The notes: a model not told the origin generated them from the sequence alone. A stretch of DNA of 59,639 nt from Chloroflexota bacterium (GCA_902812455.1 CADDZH010000018.1:1-59639); one strand, 5' to 3'. Counted from the stretch's first letter, positions 1 through 8,505 are shown. Translations and numbers: made by a program.

Positions 1-299
1 GCTGCTCGCTCAGCCGGTTTCGTCAGCATAGTTATAATGCCAAGATAAAGTAGGAACAGGCCGCCAATGCCACGAATCCAGCCTTGCTCGCTGACCAGAA
101 AGCTTGCGATGGCGGCCAATCCAAATGCCGCACTACTACCGTAGAAGCCATCCGCCGTTGCTACTCCAAATCCTGAGATCAGCCCATACAGGTAGCCCCT
201 GGACAATGTGCGTTGGATGCATAACACACTGATCGGCCCGACGACGGCGGCAATCGAAAGGCCAATAACGAAACCTTTGAAAAAGAGATAGATAAGCAT
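1..299 (-). CDS. LysE-family amino-acid exporter, N-terminal part (cut by window edge)
   Basis: Reading from the ATG at 299 towards the window edge gives about 99 residues beginning MLIYLFFKGF and containing the family-typical GPISVLCIQRTLSRGY stretch and a second Gly-rich hydrophobic segment (GLISGFGVATADGF). This is the LysE/RhtB translocator fold: small inner-membrane exporters of amino acids such as Lys, Arg, Thr or homoserine. At least two membrane helices are visible. An AGGAG lies 6 nt before the ATG. The gene is preceded on the same strand by a leader peptide and an intrinsic terminator (see 354-537), so its expression is probably set by attenuation. The substrate cannot be read from this part. 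Confidence 0.85.
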   Translation of the reverse strand, partial: MLIYLFFKGFVIGLSIAAVVGPISVLCIQRTLSRGYLYGLISGFGVATADGFYGSSAAFGLAAIASFLVSEQGWIRGIGGLFLLYLGIITMLTKPAERA

Positions 300-353
300 T
301 GCTTACTCCTCTGCTTGTTCATTCGATCTACAAACTGAAGCATAAAAGGGCAT

Positions 354-389
354 AAAAAATTGCCAGACCTCGAATTTGAGGTCTGGCAA
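354..389 (-). terminator. Intrinsic terminator in the leader of the LysE-type gene (attenuator strand 3:4)
   Basis: On the minus strand TTGCCAGACCTC (389-378) pairs perfectly with GAGGTCTGGCAA (371-360), a 12-bp stem with a 6-nt loop, followed directly by six T residues (359-354). It lies between the leader ORF and the exporter start at 299, 55 nt before the ATG, so it would end transcription before the gene unless an alternative fold forms. Confidence 0.9.
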
Positions 390-492
390 GTATCTAGCTT
401 CCAGGCTAGAAGGCTTGTTTGTCGCTTAGCGAGAGAGTTCAGGTGGTCAAAAGCACGCTAAGCAAACCAGACCTCAAATTGAGCTGGTTTGC
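373..492 (-). promoter_or_regulatory. Leader-peptide attenuator: mutually exclusive hairpins 1:2, 2:3 and 3:4
   Basis: Four strands are visible on the minus strand. Strand 1 GCAAACCAG (492-484) pairs with CTGGTTTGC (470-462) of strand 2. Strand 2 AATTTGAGGTCTGG (480-467) is also perfectly complementary over 14 nt to CCAGACCTCAAATT (386-373), strand 3. Strand 3 forms the terminator with strand 4 (371-360). Strand 1 lies inside the leader ORF right after four Gln codons. This is the classic trp-type arrangement: a ribosome stalled on the Gln codons would mask strand 1, free strand 2 to capture strand 3 and so allow read-through. A further stem, GCTTAGCG (463-456) with CGCTAAGC (431-424), brackets the leader stop codon. 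Confidence 0.82.
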
Positions 493-537
493 CTGCTGCT
501 GTTGCTTCAATGCACGAATGGTATGATTTCGTGCCAT
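439..537 (-). CDS. Gln-rich leader peptide (32 aa) of the exporter attenuator
   Basis: ATG at 537 with AAGGAG about 10 nt upstream, TGA at 441-439. The peptide starts MARNHTIRAL, continues K-QQQQ-A-N-Q-L-N and ends in a Leu/Val/Thr tail. Codons 504-493 are CAA CAG CAG CAG, and another CAG is at 486-484. It is too short to be a typical protein and sits exactly where ribosome position would control the downstream hairpins. The amino acid sensed is inferred to be glutamine from codon density; Asn, Leu or general translation status are alternatives. No clear promoter was found upstream, and transcription could partly come from the transketolase gene. Confidence 0.72.
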   Translation of the reverse strand: MARNHTIRALKQQQQANQLNLRSGLLSVLLTT

Positions 538-611
538 CGCTGCTCTACTCCTTATTTTCTCCCGTGTTTTCATCTTCCTGGTGCATAACCACCTGGCCTT
601 AGAGGGAATAA

Positions 612-666
612 GAAAATTTGGGGGCTCCCCAAACCCCGGCAGGGGGCTTCGCCCCCTGCACCCCCA
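612..666 (-). repeat. Terminator-like dispersed repeat (copy 1), downstream of transketolase
   Basis: On the minus strand this reads TGCAGGGGGCGAAGCCCCCTGC, then GGGGTTTGGGGAGCCCC and AAATTTT. A second copy lies at 21304-21364. The flanking words are identical while the central stem differs on both arms, so the hairpin is conserved. Both copies sit just behind the stop codon of a minus-strand gene, which suggests a transcription end or RNA 3' stabiliser. Confidence 0.7.
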
Positions 667-697
667 TTTCTAACCGCTTTCTTGGCTTGGCACTGCC

Positions 698-2566
698 TTA
701 GTGACGTTGTAACAAAGCGTTGGCTGCTTCGACGATGCTATGGGCGCTGATACCCGCCTCTTCCATCAGTTCTTCAGGGGTACCGGAGCCAGGCATTGTT
801 TGAACGCCAAGTTTAACGACTTGAGGCAGCGTCCCATCTCGCTGCGTGAAAACTTCCAGCACCGCGTCACCCAATCCACCTTCGGGCCAGTGATCCTCAA
901 CAACAATGAATTTATTCCCGGCTTCCTCTGCGGCTGCAAACAAGGTCTCTTCATCCATCGGCTTCACCGAATAGGCATCGATCACGCGAACCAGGACATG
1001 CTGGTCCTTGAGCTGATCGTAGGCTTTCAATGCCTCGTGGAGTGTAACACCCGCAGCAACTATAGTCAGGCGATCATTCTGCGACTGGCGCACAACTTTG
1101 CTGCCACCGACCTTAAATTCCTCCTCGGGGCCATATATGACCGGCGTCTTCTCACGAGTGGTGCGCATGTAGACAATGCCACTATGATCGGCCATCAGGG
1201 CAGCCAGCTTCGCCGTCTCATTTGGATCGCACGGGTAAAGGACGGTGCTGCCGTAAACAGCGCGCATCATGGAAAGGTCTTCGAGGCCCATTTGTGACGG
1301 GCCATCCTGGCCGATAGAGACGCCCGCGTGAGAACCCACAAGGCGAATGTTGGCGCGAGAGACGGCAGCCATGCGAATGAAATCATAGGCGCGCGTCAAG
1401 AACGCTGCAAAGGTTGAGGCGAACGGGATCTTATGACGCACACTCATGCCTACTGCTGCCCCGATCATCTGCTGCTCAGCGATGTACATCTCGAAGTAGC
1501 GGTCAGGATAGGCTTTAGCGAACTCTTCAGCGTAGGTCGAGTTGCTGACTTCACCATCCATAGCCACAAGGTTAGGATAAGCAGCGCCGAGGGCCTTGAG
1601 CGCATCGCCATAGGCTTTACGGGTCGCTACCGGTTCTTTACCATCATAGGTTGGCAACTCCAATGGTTTCTTTGGCGGTTCCGGCGCCGGTTCGCGTTTT
1701 TCGGGCTTATGAACCTGGAACGTCATGCTGCGCATCGGGTGCAGTTCTTTCAGAGCCTGCTCTTCCTGCTCTTTGTCAAGCGCCTTGCCGTGCCAGCCAT
1801 TCTTGTTCTCCAGGAAGGAGACGCCTTTGCCTTTGATCGTCTTGGCAATAACGACGGTGGGGGAGCCATTTGGCTGGATTGCCTGTGCATAGGCCCGGTC
1901 GATTTGCTCGTAGTCGTGCCCGTCAATGACGATAGCATTCCAGCCAAAAGCTTTGGCGCGCGCTTCATAAGCGGCGGTATTCCAGCCAAGCTCGGTCTCG
2001 CCGCGCTGCCCAAGTCGATTCACATCTACAATGGCAATTAAGTTATCAAGCTTGTAGTGCGAAGCATGATCAAAGGCCTCCCAGACAGACCCCTCGGCCA
2101 TCTCACTATCGCCAAGCAGCACCCAGATATGATAGGGCAGCTTGTCCAGGTATTTGCCGCACAGCGCAATGCCAACACCAATGGGGAAGCCCTGACCGAG
2201 TGAGCCGGTTGCTACATCCACCCAGGGCAAGGTAGGAGCAGGATGCCCCTCAAGACGGCTGCCAAACTTTCGTAAGGACATCAGTTCTTCATCACTGATG
2301 GCACCTGCCGCCTTATACATCGAATAGAGCAGAGGGGAAGCATGCCCCTTCGAGAAAATGAGGTGATCATTGTTGGGATTCTGCGGGTTGTCGAAGTCAT
2401 AGCGCAGGTAGCTGATCAGCAGCACAGACATCAAATCTGCTGCCGACATCGAGGATGTGGGATGCCCAGAACCTGCATTAGTCGTCGATCGAATGCTATC
2501 TACACGCAGTTGTGTAGCCAGGTGTGTCCACTGTTGCACTTGCGGTTGGGTTTCAGTCGTTGCCAT
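698..2566 (-). CDS. tkt: Transketolase
   Basis: 622-residue transketolase, the thiamine-diphosphate enzyme that moves two-carbon ketol units between sugar phosphates in the pentose phosphate and Calvin-type pathways. The N-terminal domain carries GSGHPTSS near residue 32, KGHAS near 73 and the ThDP/Mg motif GDSEMAEG at 152-159 followed by an Asn about 30 residues on. The middle pyrimidine domain has EQQMIGAAVG, and the C-terminal transketolase domain ends in ISAHSIVEAANALLQ. Length is normal for a one-chain enzyme. I chose the ATG at 2566 because AGAGGAG precedes it; the 12 extra upstream codons lack such a site. It ends 30 nt before a terminator-like repeat. It stands alone, with no sugar-phosphate operon partner visible. 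Confidence 0.95.
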   Translation of the reverse strand: MATTETQPQVQQWTHLATQLRVDSIRSTTNAGSGHPTSSMSAADLMSVLLISYLRYDFDNPQNPNNDHLIFSKGHASPLLYSMYKAAGAISDEELMSLRKFGSRLEGHPAPTLPWVDVATGSLGQGFPIGVGIALCGKYLDKLPYHIWVLLGDSEMAEGSVWEAFDHASHYKLDNLIAIVDVNRLGQRGETELGWNTAAYEARAKAFGWNAIVIDGHDYEQIDRAYAQAIQPNGSPTVVIAKTIKGKGVSFLENKNGWHGKALDKEQEEQALKELHPMRSMTFQVHKPEKREPAPEPPKKPLELPTYDGKEPVATRKAYGDALKALGAAYPNLVAMDGEVSNSTYAEEFAKAYPDRYFEMYIAEQQMIGAAVGMSVRHKIPFASTFAAFLTRAYDFIRMAAVSRANIRLVGSHAGVSIGQDGPSQMGLEDLSMMRAVYGSTVLYPCDPNETAKLAALMADHSGIVYMRTTREKTPVIYGPEEEFKVGGSKVVRQSQNDRLTIVAAGVTLHEALKAYDQLKDQHVLVRVIDAYSVKPMDEETLFAAAEEAGNKFIVVEDHWPEGGLGDAVLEVFTQRDGTLPQVVKLGVQTMPGSGTPEELMEEAGISAHSIVEAANALLQRH

Positions 2567-2698
2567 ATCTTCTCCTCTTTGTAAGGTATAATCTGTCCTC
2601 AATCGAGTACTCTTTCATTGTAGAATATGAGGGCAAACAAGAGCAAGCTGATGTGATGTTTGCCTGTGGTTCCACCAACAATCGGGAGCAGGGAACCA

Positions 2699-2739
2699 GG
2701 GCGATGGTGGCCACAGCGTGGCGAAGCATCACCTCTACC
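2699..2739. repeat. Short repeat related to part of the 40886-41061 element
   Basis: The stretch GGGCGATGGTGGCCAC...GTGGCGAAGC resembles GGGCGAGGATAGCTAC...GTGGCGAAGC near 40994-41030. The match is partial and was found by eye. It lies in the 2567-2829 gap, which holds nothing else I can support; the open frame over 2524-2757 has no family signature. Confidence 0.35.
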
Positions 2740-2829
2740 TTAGATCACGATGCGTAAGAGGATAAGGGCACAGTTTGCCTCTGTCCTGGAATCGTTGCCC
2801 TAAAAGGCGCTTGATCGAGATTTGTATTT

Positions 2830-3309
2830 ATGGAATTAGTAATCTTCATCGGGCTACAAGGCTCTGGCAAGAGCACATTTTATCGTAAGTACTTCGCGGC
2901 AACACACGAATACCTGAGCAAGGACGCTCTGCGCAGCGGCAAGCATAAGAGCAAGAATCAGAAACAACTGGAGCGTATCGAGAGCACGTTGCAGGCAGAA
3001 CATTCAGTTGTCGTTGACAACACGAATGCGAGGATCGAGGATCGAGCGCCGCTCATCTCGCTGGGTCACAGCTATGGCGCCGAGGTCACAGGGTACTACT
3101 TCGATGCAACAGTGAGCGAGTGCATCGAGCGCAACAGGCAGCGCGAGGGAAAAGCGCGGGTACCCGACCTGGCAATTTATATCACTGCCAGCAGGCTGGT
3201 GCCACCTACATATGCTGAAGGGTTTGATCGATTGTATTCTGTGCAAATCAGGGACGGTAGCTTTGAGATCCAGGAATGGACGGGCAATAGCATCACTCCG
3301 CAACAATGA
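2830..3309 (+). CDS. P-loop kinase, polynucleotide-kinase/zeta-like ATPase
   Basis: A 159-residue single-domain P-loop protein. Walker A GLQGSGKST is at residues 8-16, followed by YLSKDALRSG, which resembles the substrate-contact segment of T4-PNK/zeta-type kinases, then VVVDNTNAR (Walker B-like, with the DNTN motif typical of the AAA_33 family) and ERNRQREGKARVP (lid arginines). Such proteins phosphorylate RNA/DNA ends, nucleosides or small molecules; the substrate here is unknown. Its 3' end overlaps the convergent dehydrogenase gene by 17 nt. The upstream ribosome site is weak. No partner toxin or RNA ligase is adjacent, so a toxin-antitoxin role is not supported. Confidence 0.82.
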   Translation: MELVIFIGLQGSGKSTFYRKYFAATHEYLSKDALRSGKHKSKNQKQLERIESTLQAEHSVVVDNTNARIEDRAPLISLGHSYGAEVTGYYFDATVSECIERNRQREGKARVPDLAIYITASRLVPPTYAEGFDRLYSVQIRDGSFEIQEWTGNSITPQQ

Positions 3310-4318
3310 CGACCTTCAGCGCATTCCCCGGCTTCGCGACAAGTTGGAAGGCCCGTGCGGCGTCCCGCAACGCAAAACGATGGGTGATCAGCAATTCAGG
3401 GCGAATACGACCATTACGCAGGAGTTCCAGGGCCAGGCGCGTCTCATATGGCCCCGTTGAGTAGCTGGTACACAATGTGATCTCTTGAAAGAAAAGCTGG
3501 TTGGGCCCTACTGGCAGCATTTCCGTTGGCGGTGGAGGCGCAAACAACAACACGGTTCCTCCTGGCCCAACCAGCTCAATGCCCTCTCTCATAGCAGCGA
3601 TTTTCGAAGGCGTGACAATGACAATATCAGGTTTGCGCCCATCATTTAGAGCATAGAGTTGTTGCAGAAGCGGTGCAACCTGGGGATTGAGGGCATGATC
3701 GATCCCCGCATCCAGCGCATACTGGCGACGAGAGGCAATGGGATCGACGATGACTACCCGGCTAGCGCCGCGTTGCTGGGCTAACAGCGAGAGCATGAGG
3801 CCATTGCTACCGGCGCCAAGCACCAGCACAGTATCACCCGGCTGGATAGCAGCGCGATTGATAGCCCGTATACAGCAGCCTAGCGGCTCGATCAGCGTGG
3901 CGGCCTCAGGGGAAAGATCATCAGGAATAGGGAGCACATCAAGTTGCACATTGAGAGCGGGCACGCGCAGGTATTCGGCCAGGCCGCCAGGATCAAGGCG
4001 CGTAGCACGGAACGTGGCGCATTGCGAAAAGGAGCCGCGCCGGCAAAAGTGGCAGACCATGCAGGGAACATGGTGATGCACAAAGACGCGATGGCCTATC
4101 GCAAATTGCTGTACGCCTTCACCTACAGCAGCGATCACCCCCACAGGCTCATGCCCAGGATAGAGAGGAGCGCGTGGCCGCATGTACCATTCCATGACAT
4201 CGCTCGCGCATATGCCACATGCCTGCAACTGCACCAGCAATTCGCCAGGACCGATTTGCGGGACTGGCAGTTCAACGATACGCACATCCTCGTTGGAGTG
4301 ATATTCGACAGCAAGCAT
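3293..4318 (-). CDS. Zinc-dependent alcohol/polyol dehydrogenase (MDR family)
   Basis: 341 residues of the medium-chain dehydrogenase family. The catalytic zinc site is visible as C37 in ACGICASD with H56-E57 in GHEPVG; the structural zinc cysteines are C86, C89, C92 and C100. The Rossmann motif VLGAGSNGLML follows near residue 165, so the cofactor is NAD(P). Such enzymes oxidise sugars, polyols or threonine. The gene starts 9 nt behind the cupin gene and is probably the last cistron of the importer-cupin-dehydrogenase run on this strand, which suggests that it processes an imported carbohydrate or derivative. Substrate not identifiable by eye. Confidence 0.88.
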   Translation of the reverse strand: MLAVEYHSNEDVRIVELPVPQIGPGELLVQLQACGICASDVMEWYMRPRAPLYPGHEPVGVIAAVGEGVQQFAIGHRVFVHHHVPCMVCHFCRRGSFSQCATFRATRLDPGGLAEYLRVPALNVQLDVLPIPDDLSPEAATLIEPLGCCIRAINRAAIQPGDTVLVLGAGSNGLMLSLLAQQRGASRVVIVDPIASRRQYALDAGIDHALNPQVAPLLQQLYALNDGRKPDIVIVTPSKIAAMREGIELVGPGGTVLLFAPPPPTEMLPVGPNQLFFQEITLCTSYSTGPYETRLALELLRNGRIRPELLITHRFALRDAARAFQLVAKPGNALKVVIVAE

Positions 4319-4327
4319 GTTTCTCTC

Positions 4328-4708
4328 TTATCGCTGGGCTGGTACAACACATAAGAAGCCAAACGGCTCGTCACCAAGCGCAAAAAATTGATGCACTTCG
4401 TTGCCTGCAATGTACACCACGTCACCCGGATTCAATTCGTGTTCGTCGCTATCCAGGCGCAGGCGCGCCCGGCCATGCAGGACGTAAACTCCGTGCTCGT
4501 GCGCGTGCCGGTCAAGCGAGGTATGCCCGCCGGGCTGGACGGCAAAATAGCGCAGGTGAAAGTTCGGTGCGCGCTCGTCCGTGCCGATCAGAATCTGGCG
4601 CGTGGCGCGCTCCGCTGTGCTATTTTCCGGCCCATACGCGCGCACCGGCACATCTTGCCAGCGCATTTCGCCGTTTTCTACCTTATCGAAGCGATGAATA
4701 GTACCCAT
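4328..4708 (-). CDS. Cupin-domain protein
   Basis: 126-residue single cupin. The conserved first motif is seen in HTSLDRHAHEHGVYVLHG (metal-binding His/Glu set) and the second in NPGDVVYIAGNEVHQF. Such small cupins bind a metal and act as sugar isomerases, dioxygenases or sensors. I set the start at 4708, where CAGGAG precedes the ATG by 10 nt; the longer open frame to 4816 has no site. It lies between the importer permease gene (149 nt upstream) and the dehydrogenase (9 nt downstream). The precise activity is unknown. Confidence 0.85.
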   Translation of the reverse strand: MGTIHRFDKVENGEMRWQDVPVRAYGPENSTAERATRQILIGTDERAPNFHLRYFAVQPGGHTSLDRHAHEHGVYVLHGRARLRLDSDEHELNPGDVVYIAGNEVHQFFALGDEPFGFLCVVPAQR

Positions 4709-4856
4709 CGATCTCACACTCCTGATCTGGCTTTGTGAAGGTGTTTCTATAGAGCCTGTAAAATCAACCCTACCATACCAACAATAAAAAGGCAAAGGCC
4801 ATCTTACTTGCCTCACAGCGTCCTCAATCAGTATAGCATAGGGGAGGCTGCCCGGC

Positions 4857-5786
4857 TTATTCCTGCAGCGGCGCGCTCATTTGCGTGATATCTCTGGCCC
4901 TGGGGTCAAGGTACTCGCGTAGAGCATCACCCAGAATGTTGAGGCTGAGCACGATCAGGACAATAGCCAGAGCGGGGCCAAATATCATCCAGGGATCACT
5001 GCTGAGATATACCTGAGCCTCGCTGATCATCGAACCCCATTCCGCTGCTGGCGGCTGCGCGCCCAGGCCCAGGTAACTGAGCGTCGATTCATCCAGAATG
5101 GCAAACGAAACGGAGATCGTGGCCTGCACGAGCAACGGCGTGAAGATGTTGGGCAGAATATGCCGCAACAGAATTTTCTGCGTGTGCGTGCCGCTCACTA
5201 TCGCGGCCGTCACATAGTCGTGAGTTACTGCCTGCAATGTCTGCCCGCGCGCAAGGCGCGCGTATATCGGCACGCGCACAATAGCCAGCGCGATCAATAC
5301 ATTTACGACGCTCGGCCCGAGCGCTGCCACAATGCCGAGGGCAAGGATGAGCGAGGGAAAAGACAGCAGCGTATCGATGATCATGATGATCACCTGGTCA
5401 ACCCAGCCTTTGAAATAGGCAGCGAGGATACCCAGCAGCGTGCCACATAGCCCTCCTATCAGAATAGATGCGATACCCACCGTCAGTGAGATGCGCGTCC
5501 CATAAATGACGCGGCTCAGTTGATCGCGACCCAGATCATCCGTTCCGAGAGGATGTGCCAGCGTTGGGCCCTGGGCAGAGAGCGCCGGATGATATTGAAG
5601 CGGCGGGTAAGGGCTGATAAACGGCGCGAAAATAGCCGCGATCACAAATACGAGCAGGATCAGCCCAAACCATAACCTCGGATCGTGCATGAACGTGGAG
5701 AGCGCTCGAACGAGCCTGCCTGAAACTCTCGCAGCAGGCTGGATGGCTATGGTTTCTGGTTGTTGAAAGCGCGTCGGCGTTGCCAC
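4857..5786 (-). CDS. ABC importer permease, DppC/OppC type
   Basis: 309 residues. The N-terminal OppC_N-like region with a first helix (LWFGLILLVFVIAAIFAPF) is followed by the HPLGTDDLGRDQLSRVIYG loop that is diagnostic of DppC-type permeases, then a binding-protein-dependent transport domain with about five helices and the C-terminal YLGLGAQPPAAEWG segment. The start is GTG at 5786 with GAGGAG 6 nt before it. It follows the DppB-type gene by 27 nt. Together they would form the membrane channel for peptides, nickel or oligosaccharides. No ATPase gene is present in the cluster. Confidence 0.93.
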   Translation of the reverse strand: MATPTRFQQPETIAIQPAARVSGRLVRALSTFMHDPRLWFGLILLVFVIAAIFAPFISPYPPLQYHPALSAQGPTLAHPLGTDDLGRDQLSRVIYGTRISLTVGIASILIGGLCGTLLGILAAYFKGWVDQVIIMIIDTLLSFPSLILALGIVAALGPSVVNVLIALAIVRVPIYARLARGQTLQAVTHDYVTAAIVSGTHTQKILLRHILPNIFTPLLVQATISVSFAILDESTLSYLGLGAQPPAAEWGSMISEAQVYLSSDPWMIFGPALAIVLIVLSLNILGDALREYLDPRARDITQMSAPLQE

Positions 5787-5813
5787 ACCATGCTCCTCGC
5801 CAGGTACTTCTTG

Positions 5814-6761
5814 CTATCGCTCAAAGCGTATTCGCGGGTCCAGGAACGCATAACAAATATCGATCAGCAGATTGGCCGCCATATAGGAAAATGCCGAGAG
5901 CAAAACGACTCCTTGCACGACGGGATAGTCTTTCGACAGAATGCTCATTATAGTCAACTGGCCGATGCCAGGCCAGAGGAAGATCGTCTCTACAACAAAG
6001 GCTCCGGCGAGGATCGCGCCTATTTGCAAGCCGACGATAGTCAGAACCGGCAGAAAAGCATTCTTGAGTGCATGAACGTAGGCAACACGCCTCTCGGGTA
6101 GTCCCTTCGCTCTCGCGGTGCGCACGTAATCCTGCCCAAGCACTTCGAGCATATTCGCGCGTATCTGCCGCAAATTGACAGCAACCACTCCCGTTCCCAA
6201 CGTAATCATGGGCAAGATAAGATCGCGAAGATTGCCTGCTGGATCATCACTGAAAGGGACATAGCCGCCGGGGGGAAACAGGCGTATATCCACAGCAAAG
6301 AAGAAAATAAGCACAAGTCCCAGAACGAAACTGGGGATAGCCGTGCTGAAAAGGCTGAACACGTTCGCCAGCCAATCTCCTACCGAATTGTTATGCAGTG
6401 CTGAGTATATACCAAGGGGAATCGCCAGGATCAGGGAGTAGAGCAATGAGCTGATCCCTAATTCTAGCGTCACCGGCAGCCTCTGCTGGATGGCCTGCAC
6501 CACCGGCTGCTGGAGCTGGATCGATTGCCCCAGGTTGCCACGCAACGCCTGCCACAGCCACAGGGCAAACTGGACAGGAACCGGCTTATCCAACCCCAAT
6601 TGCCTGTCTAATGCCGCAACCGTTTGCGGCGTCGCATACTCTCCTAGAAGAATACGCGCAGGATCACCTGGAATAAGGTGAATCATCATGAAGGTCATGA
6701 AACTGACTAGCAGCGCGACAGGGATCATGAATAGAATACGCCGCAAGATGTAGCGAACCAC
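5814..6761 (-). CDS. ABC importer permease, DppB/OppB type
   Basis: 315 residues, six predicted membrane helices. The N-terminus RYILRRILFMIPVALLVSF and the loop HLIPGDPARILLGEYATP are typical of DppB permeases, as is the GAILAGAFVVETIFLWPGIG region near the C-terminus. GTG start at 6761 with GAGGAG 7 nt upstream. It is the second gene of the run, 85 nt behind the binding-protein gene, and pairs with the DppC-type gene that follows. Confidence 0.93.
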   Translation of the reverse strand: MVRYILRRILFMIPVALLVSFMTFMMIHLIPGDPARILLGEYATPQTVAALDRQLGLDKPVPVQFALWLWQALRGNLGQSIQLQQPVVQAIQQRLPVTLELGISSLLYSLILAIPLGIYSALHNNSVGDWLANVFSLFSTAIPSFVLGLVLIFFFAVDIRLFPPGGYVPFSDDPAGNLRDLILPMITLGTGVVAVNLRQIRANMLEVLGQDYVRTARAKGLPERRVAYVHALKNAFLPVLTIVGLQIGAILAGAFVVETIFLWPGIGQLTIMSILSKDYPVVQGVVLLSAFSYMAANLLIDICYAFLDPRIRFER

Positions 6762-6846
6762 AGAAAAACTCCTCTAAACTTCCCGCGTTCTGGAGCAAAG
6801 GGGAAGAGCGATACTTGCTATCGCCTCCCCCATACTGCCCTCGGCT

Positions 6847-8427
6847 TTATGAGCCGAGATACACATCAGCAAACTCCATGATGCCCGTTGGCAGGATGGT
6901 GAAATTTTTAATGCTCGTCGTTGTTGCCTGCTCGTTTACCCCATAGTTAATAAACACATACGGCGCGTCTTGCAGGATTAACCGCTCCGCCTGCTGGTAG
7001 TCCGATGTGCGCGTCGCCCGGTCGCTCGTGGCGCGAGCCGCCTCAAGCAGCGCATCGACCTGCGGATTCGAGTATTGCATGTCGTTAAAACCGCCGCCAG
7101 TATGGAACCAGGAGTACATGTTCCCATCTGGATCAGGCCGCCCGCTCCACCCTATCAGGGCCGCCTGGAAGTTGAAAGCGGAAGTATCGCTCAGGATCGT
7201 CGAAAACGTTTCTTGCTTGATGCTGACGGTAATGCCTGCAGGTTGGAGCTCTGACTGGATGAATTGCGCCTCCTCAGTATTGAGCGGTGAGCCGCTGGTA
7301 ATCAGCATGGTAAAAGAAACGCCGCTCGTTTTGCCTGCCTGGGCAAGCTCAGATTTGGCATTACTGATATCATAGCTATAGGGGGCGATGCTGCTGCTGT
7401 ATGCCCAGCTTGCCGGTGAGAGTGGCCCCTGCGCGACCACGCCGATACCTTTCAAGACGGTATTGACGATTTCTGTGCGGTTTACCGCCCACGAAATAGC
7501 CCGGCGCACATGGACATTATTCAGAGGAGCAACTTTGGTGTTGAGCATAAAGCCGAAGAAGCTCAACCCTGGCTCTTGCTTGTAGACCAGGCTGGGATTC
7601 GATTTCGCCTGTGCCACCTCGGTCGGGCCGAGGTCGTCGGCTACCTGGATGGTGTTCGTCTCAAGATTTGAGTACATCACACTCTCGTTGGTAATCGGCA
7701 CGTAGCGGATCGATTGCAAGTACGGCAACGTATTTCCCTGCGCATCCTTCTGCCAGTAGTGAGGATTCTTCACAACGGTGAGGTGATCGCCCTTCACCCA
7801 TTCCTTGAACATGAACGGGCCGGAGCCAGCGTCAACAGGGCCATTTGCCAGGCCGCTCCCCAGCTTTTGCACAGCCGTTGGCGAGAGGATCATGCCGGCG
7901 CGATCTGTCAGTGTGGCCAGCAGGGGAGAAAATGGGCGCTTCAGATTGAACTGCACATGGGAAGAATCCAGCGCTACGACCGATTTGACACTCGAGATCT
8001 CGCTATAGCGTGGCGATGTTGGCGCTTTCAATATGCGGTTGATATTGAAGACAACAGCATCAGCATTAAAAGGTGTGCCATCCTGGAACATAACACTGGT
8101 ACGCAAAGTAAATACGAGCTGCGTAGGCGAATTATACACCCACGAAGTCGCCAGGTCAGGCACAATGTTATTACTGGCGTCGAGCCTGACCAGCGTATCG
8201 TAGATGTTCAACATGACCTGGCGATCATACAGCGAGGTTGATTGTAAAGGATCGAGCGTGGTCACATCAGCATCGAGGCCAACCTTGATGTTGCCGCCAT
8301 ACTTCGATGGAGGAGTGCTCGTTGTGCCGCCGCATGCCGCCAGAATTGGCACTAAACAGATAGAAATAACTACAAGGGAGAAAAATAGCTTGTGCGTGCG
8401 CATGCATCTGAAAAAAGCATGGTACAT
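6847..8427 (-). CDS. Extracellular solute-binding protein, family 5 (lipoprotein)
   Basis: 526 residues. A positively charged start, a hydrophobic stretch and the lipobox LAAC give lipidation at C32, followed by a Gly/Ser/Thr/Pro linker. The mature part has family-5 signatures: KVGLDADVTTLDPLQSTS, LATSWVYNSPTQLVFTLR and NVHVRRAISWAVNR. This type captures peptides, nickel or oligosaccharides and hands them to DppBC-type channels. ATG at 8427 is preceded by AAGGAGG. It is the first gene behind the promoter at 8613-8641 and its palindrome, so it is likely the controlled head of the transport operon. Confidence 0.94.
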   Translation of the reverse strand: MYHAFFRCMRTHKLFFSLVVISICLVPILAACGGTTSTPPSKYGGNIKVGLDADVTTLDPLQSTSLYDRQVMLNIYDTLVRLDASNNIVPDLATSWVYNSPTQLVFTLRTSVMFQDGTPFNADAVVFNINRILKAPTSPRYSEISSVKSVVALDSSHVQFNLKRPFSPLLATLTDRAGMILSPTAVQKLGSGLANGPVDAGSGPFMFKEWVKGDHLTVVKNPHYWQKDAQGNTLPYLQSIRYVPITNESVMYSNLETNTIQVADDLGPTEVAQAKSNPSLVYKQEPGLSFFGFMLNTKVAPLNNVHVRRAISWAVNRTEIVNTVLKGIGVVAQGPLSPASWAYSSSIAPYSYDISNAKSELAQAGKTSGVSFTMLITSGSPLNTEEAQFIQSELQPAGITVSIKQETFSTILSDTSAFNFQAALIGWSGRPDPDGNMYSWFHTGGGFNDMQYSNPQVDALLEAARATSDRATRTSDYQQAERLILQDAPYVFINYGVNEQATTTSIKNFTILPTGIMEFADVYLGS

Positions 8428-8505
8428 AATGAGAGAACCTCCTTAAGTAATCCATTGTGTCCGGTGACGCATATTATTCTGTTAACCTCCACTTGAGCGG
8501 GAAAC

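Noticed and set aside
740..2041. Open frames on the plus strand across the transketolase gene
   Set aside because: Antisense to a full-length transketolase; no ribosome sites or recognisable domains.
2524..2757. 77-codon plus-strand frame upstream of the kinase gene
   Set aside because: Partly antisense to the transketolase start and running into a repeat-like stretch; no ribosome site or family.
2830..3309. Zeta-type toxin reading of the small P-loop kinase
   Set aside because: No epsilon-like antitoxin next to it and the DNTN motif fits the broader AAA_33 kinase group better.
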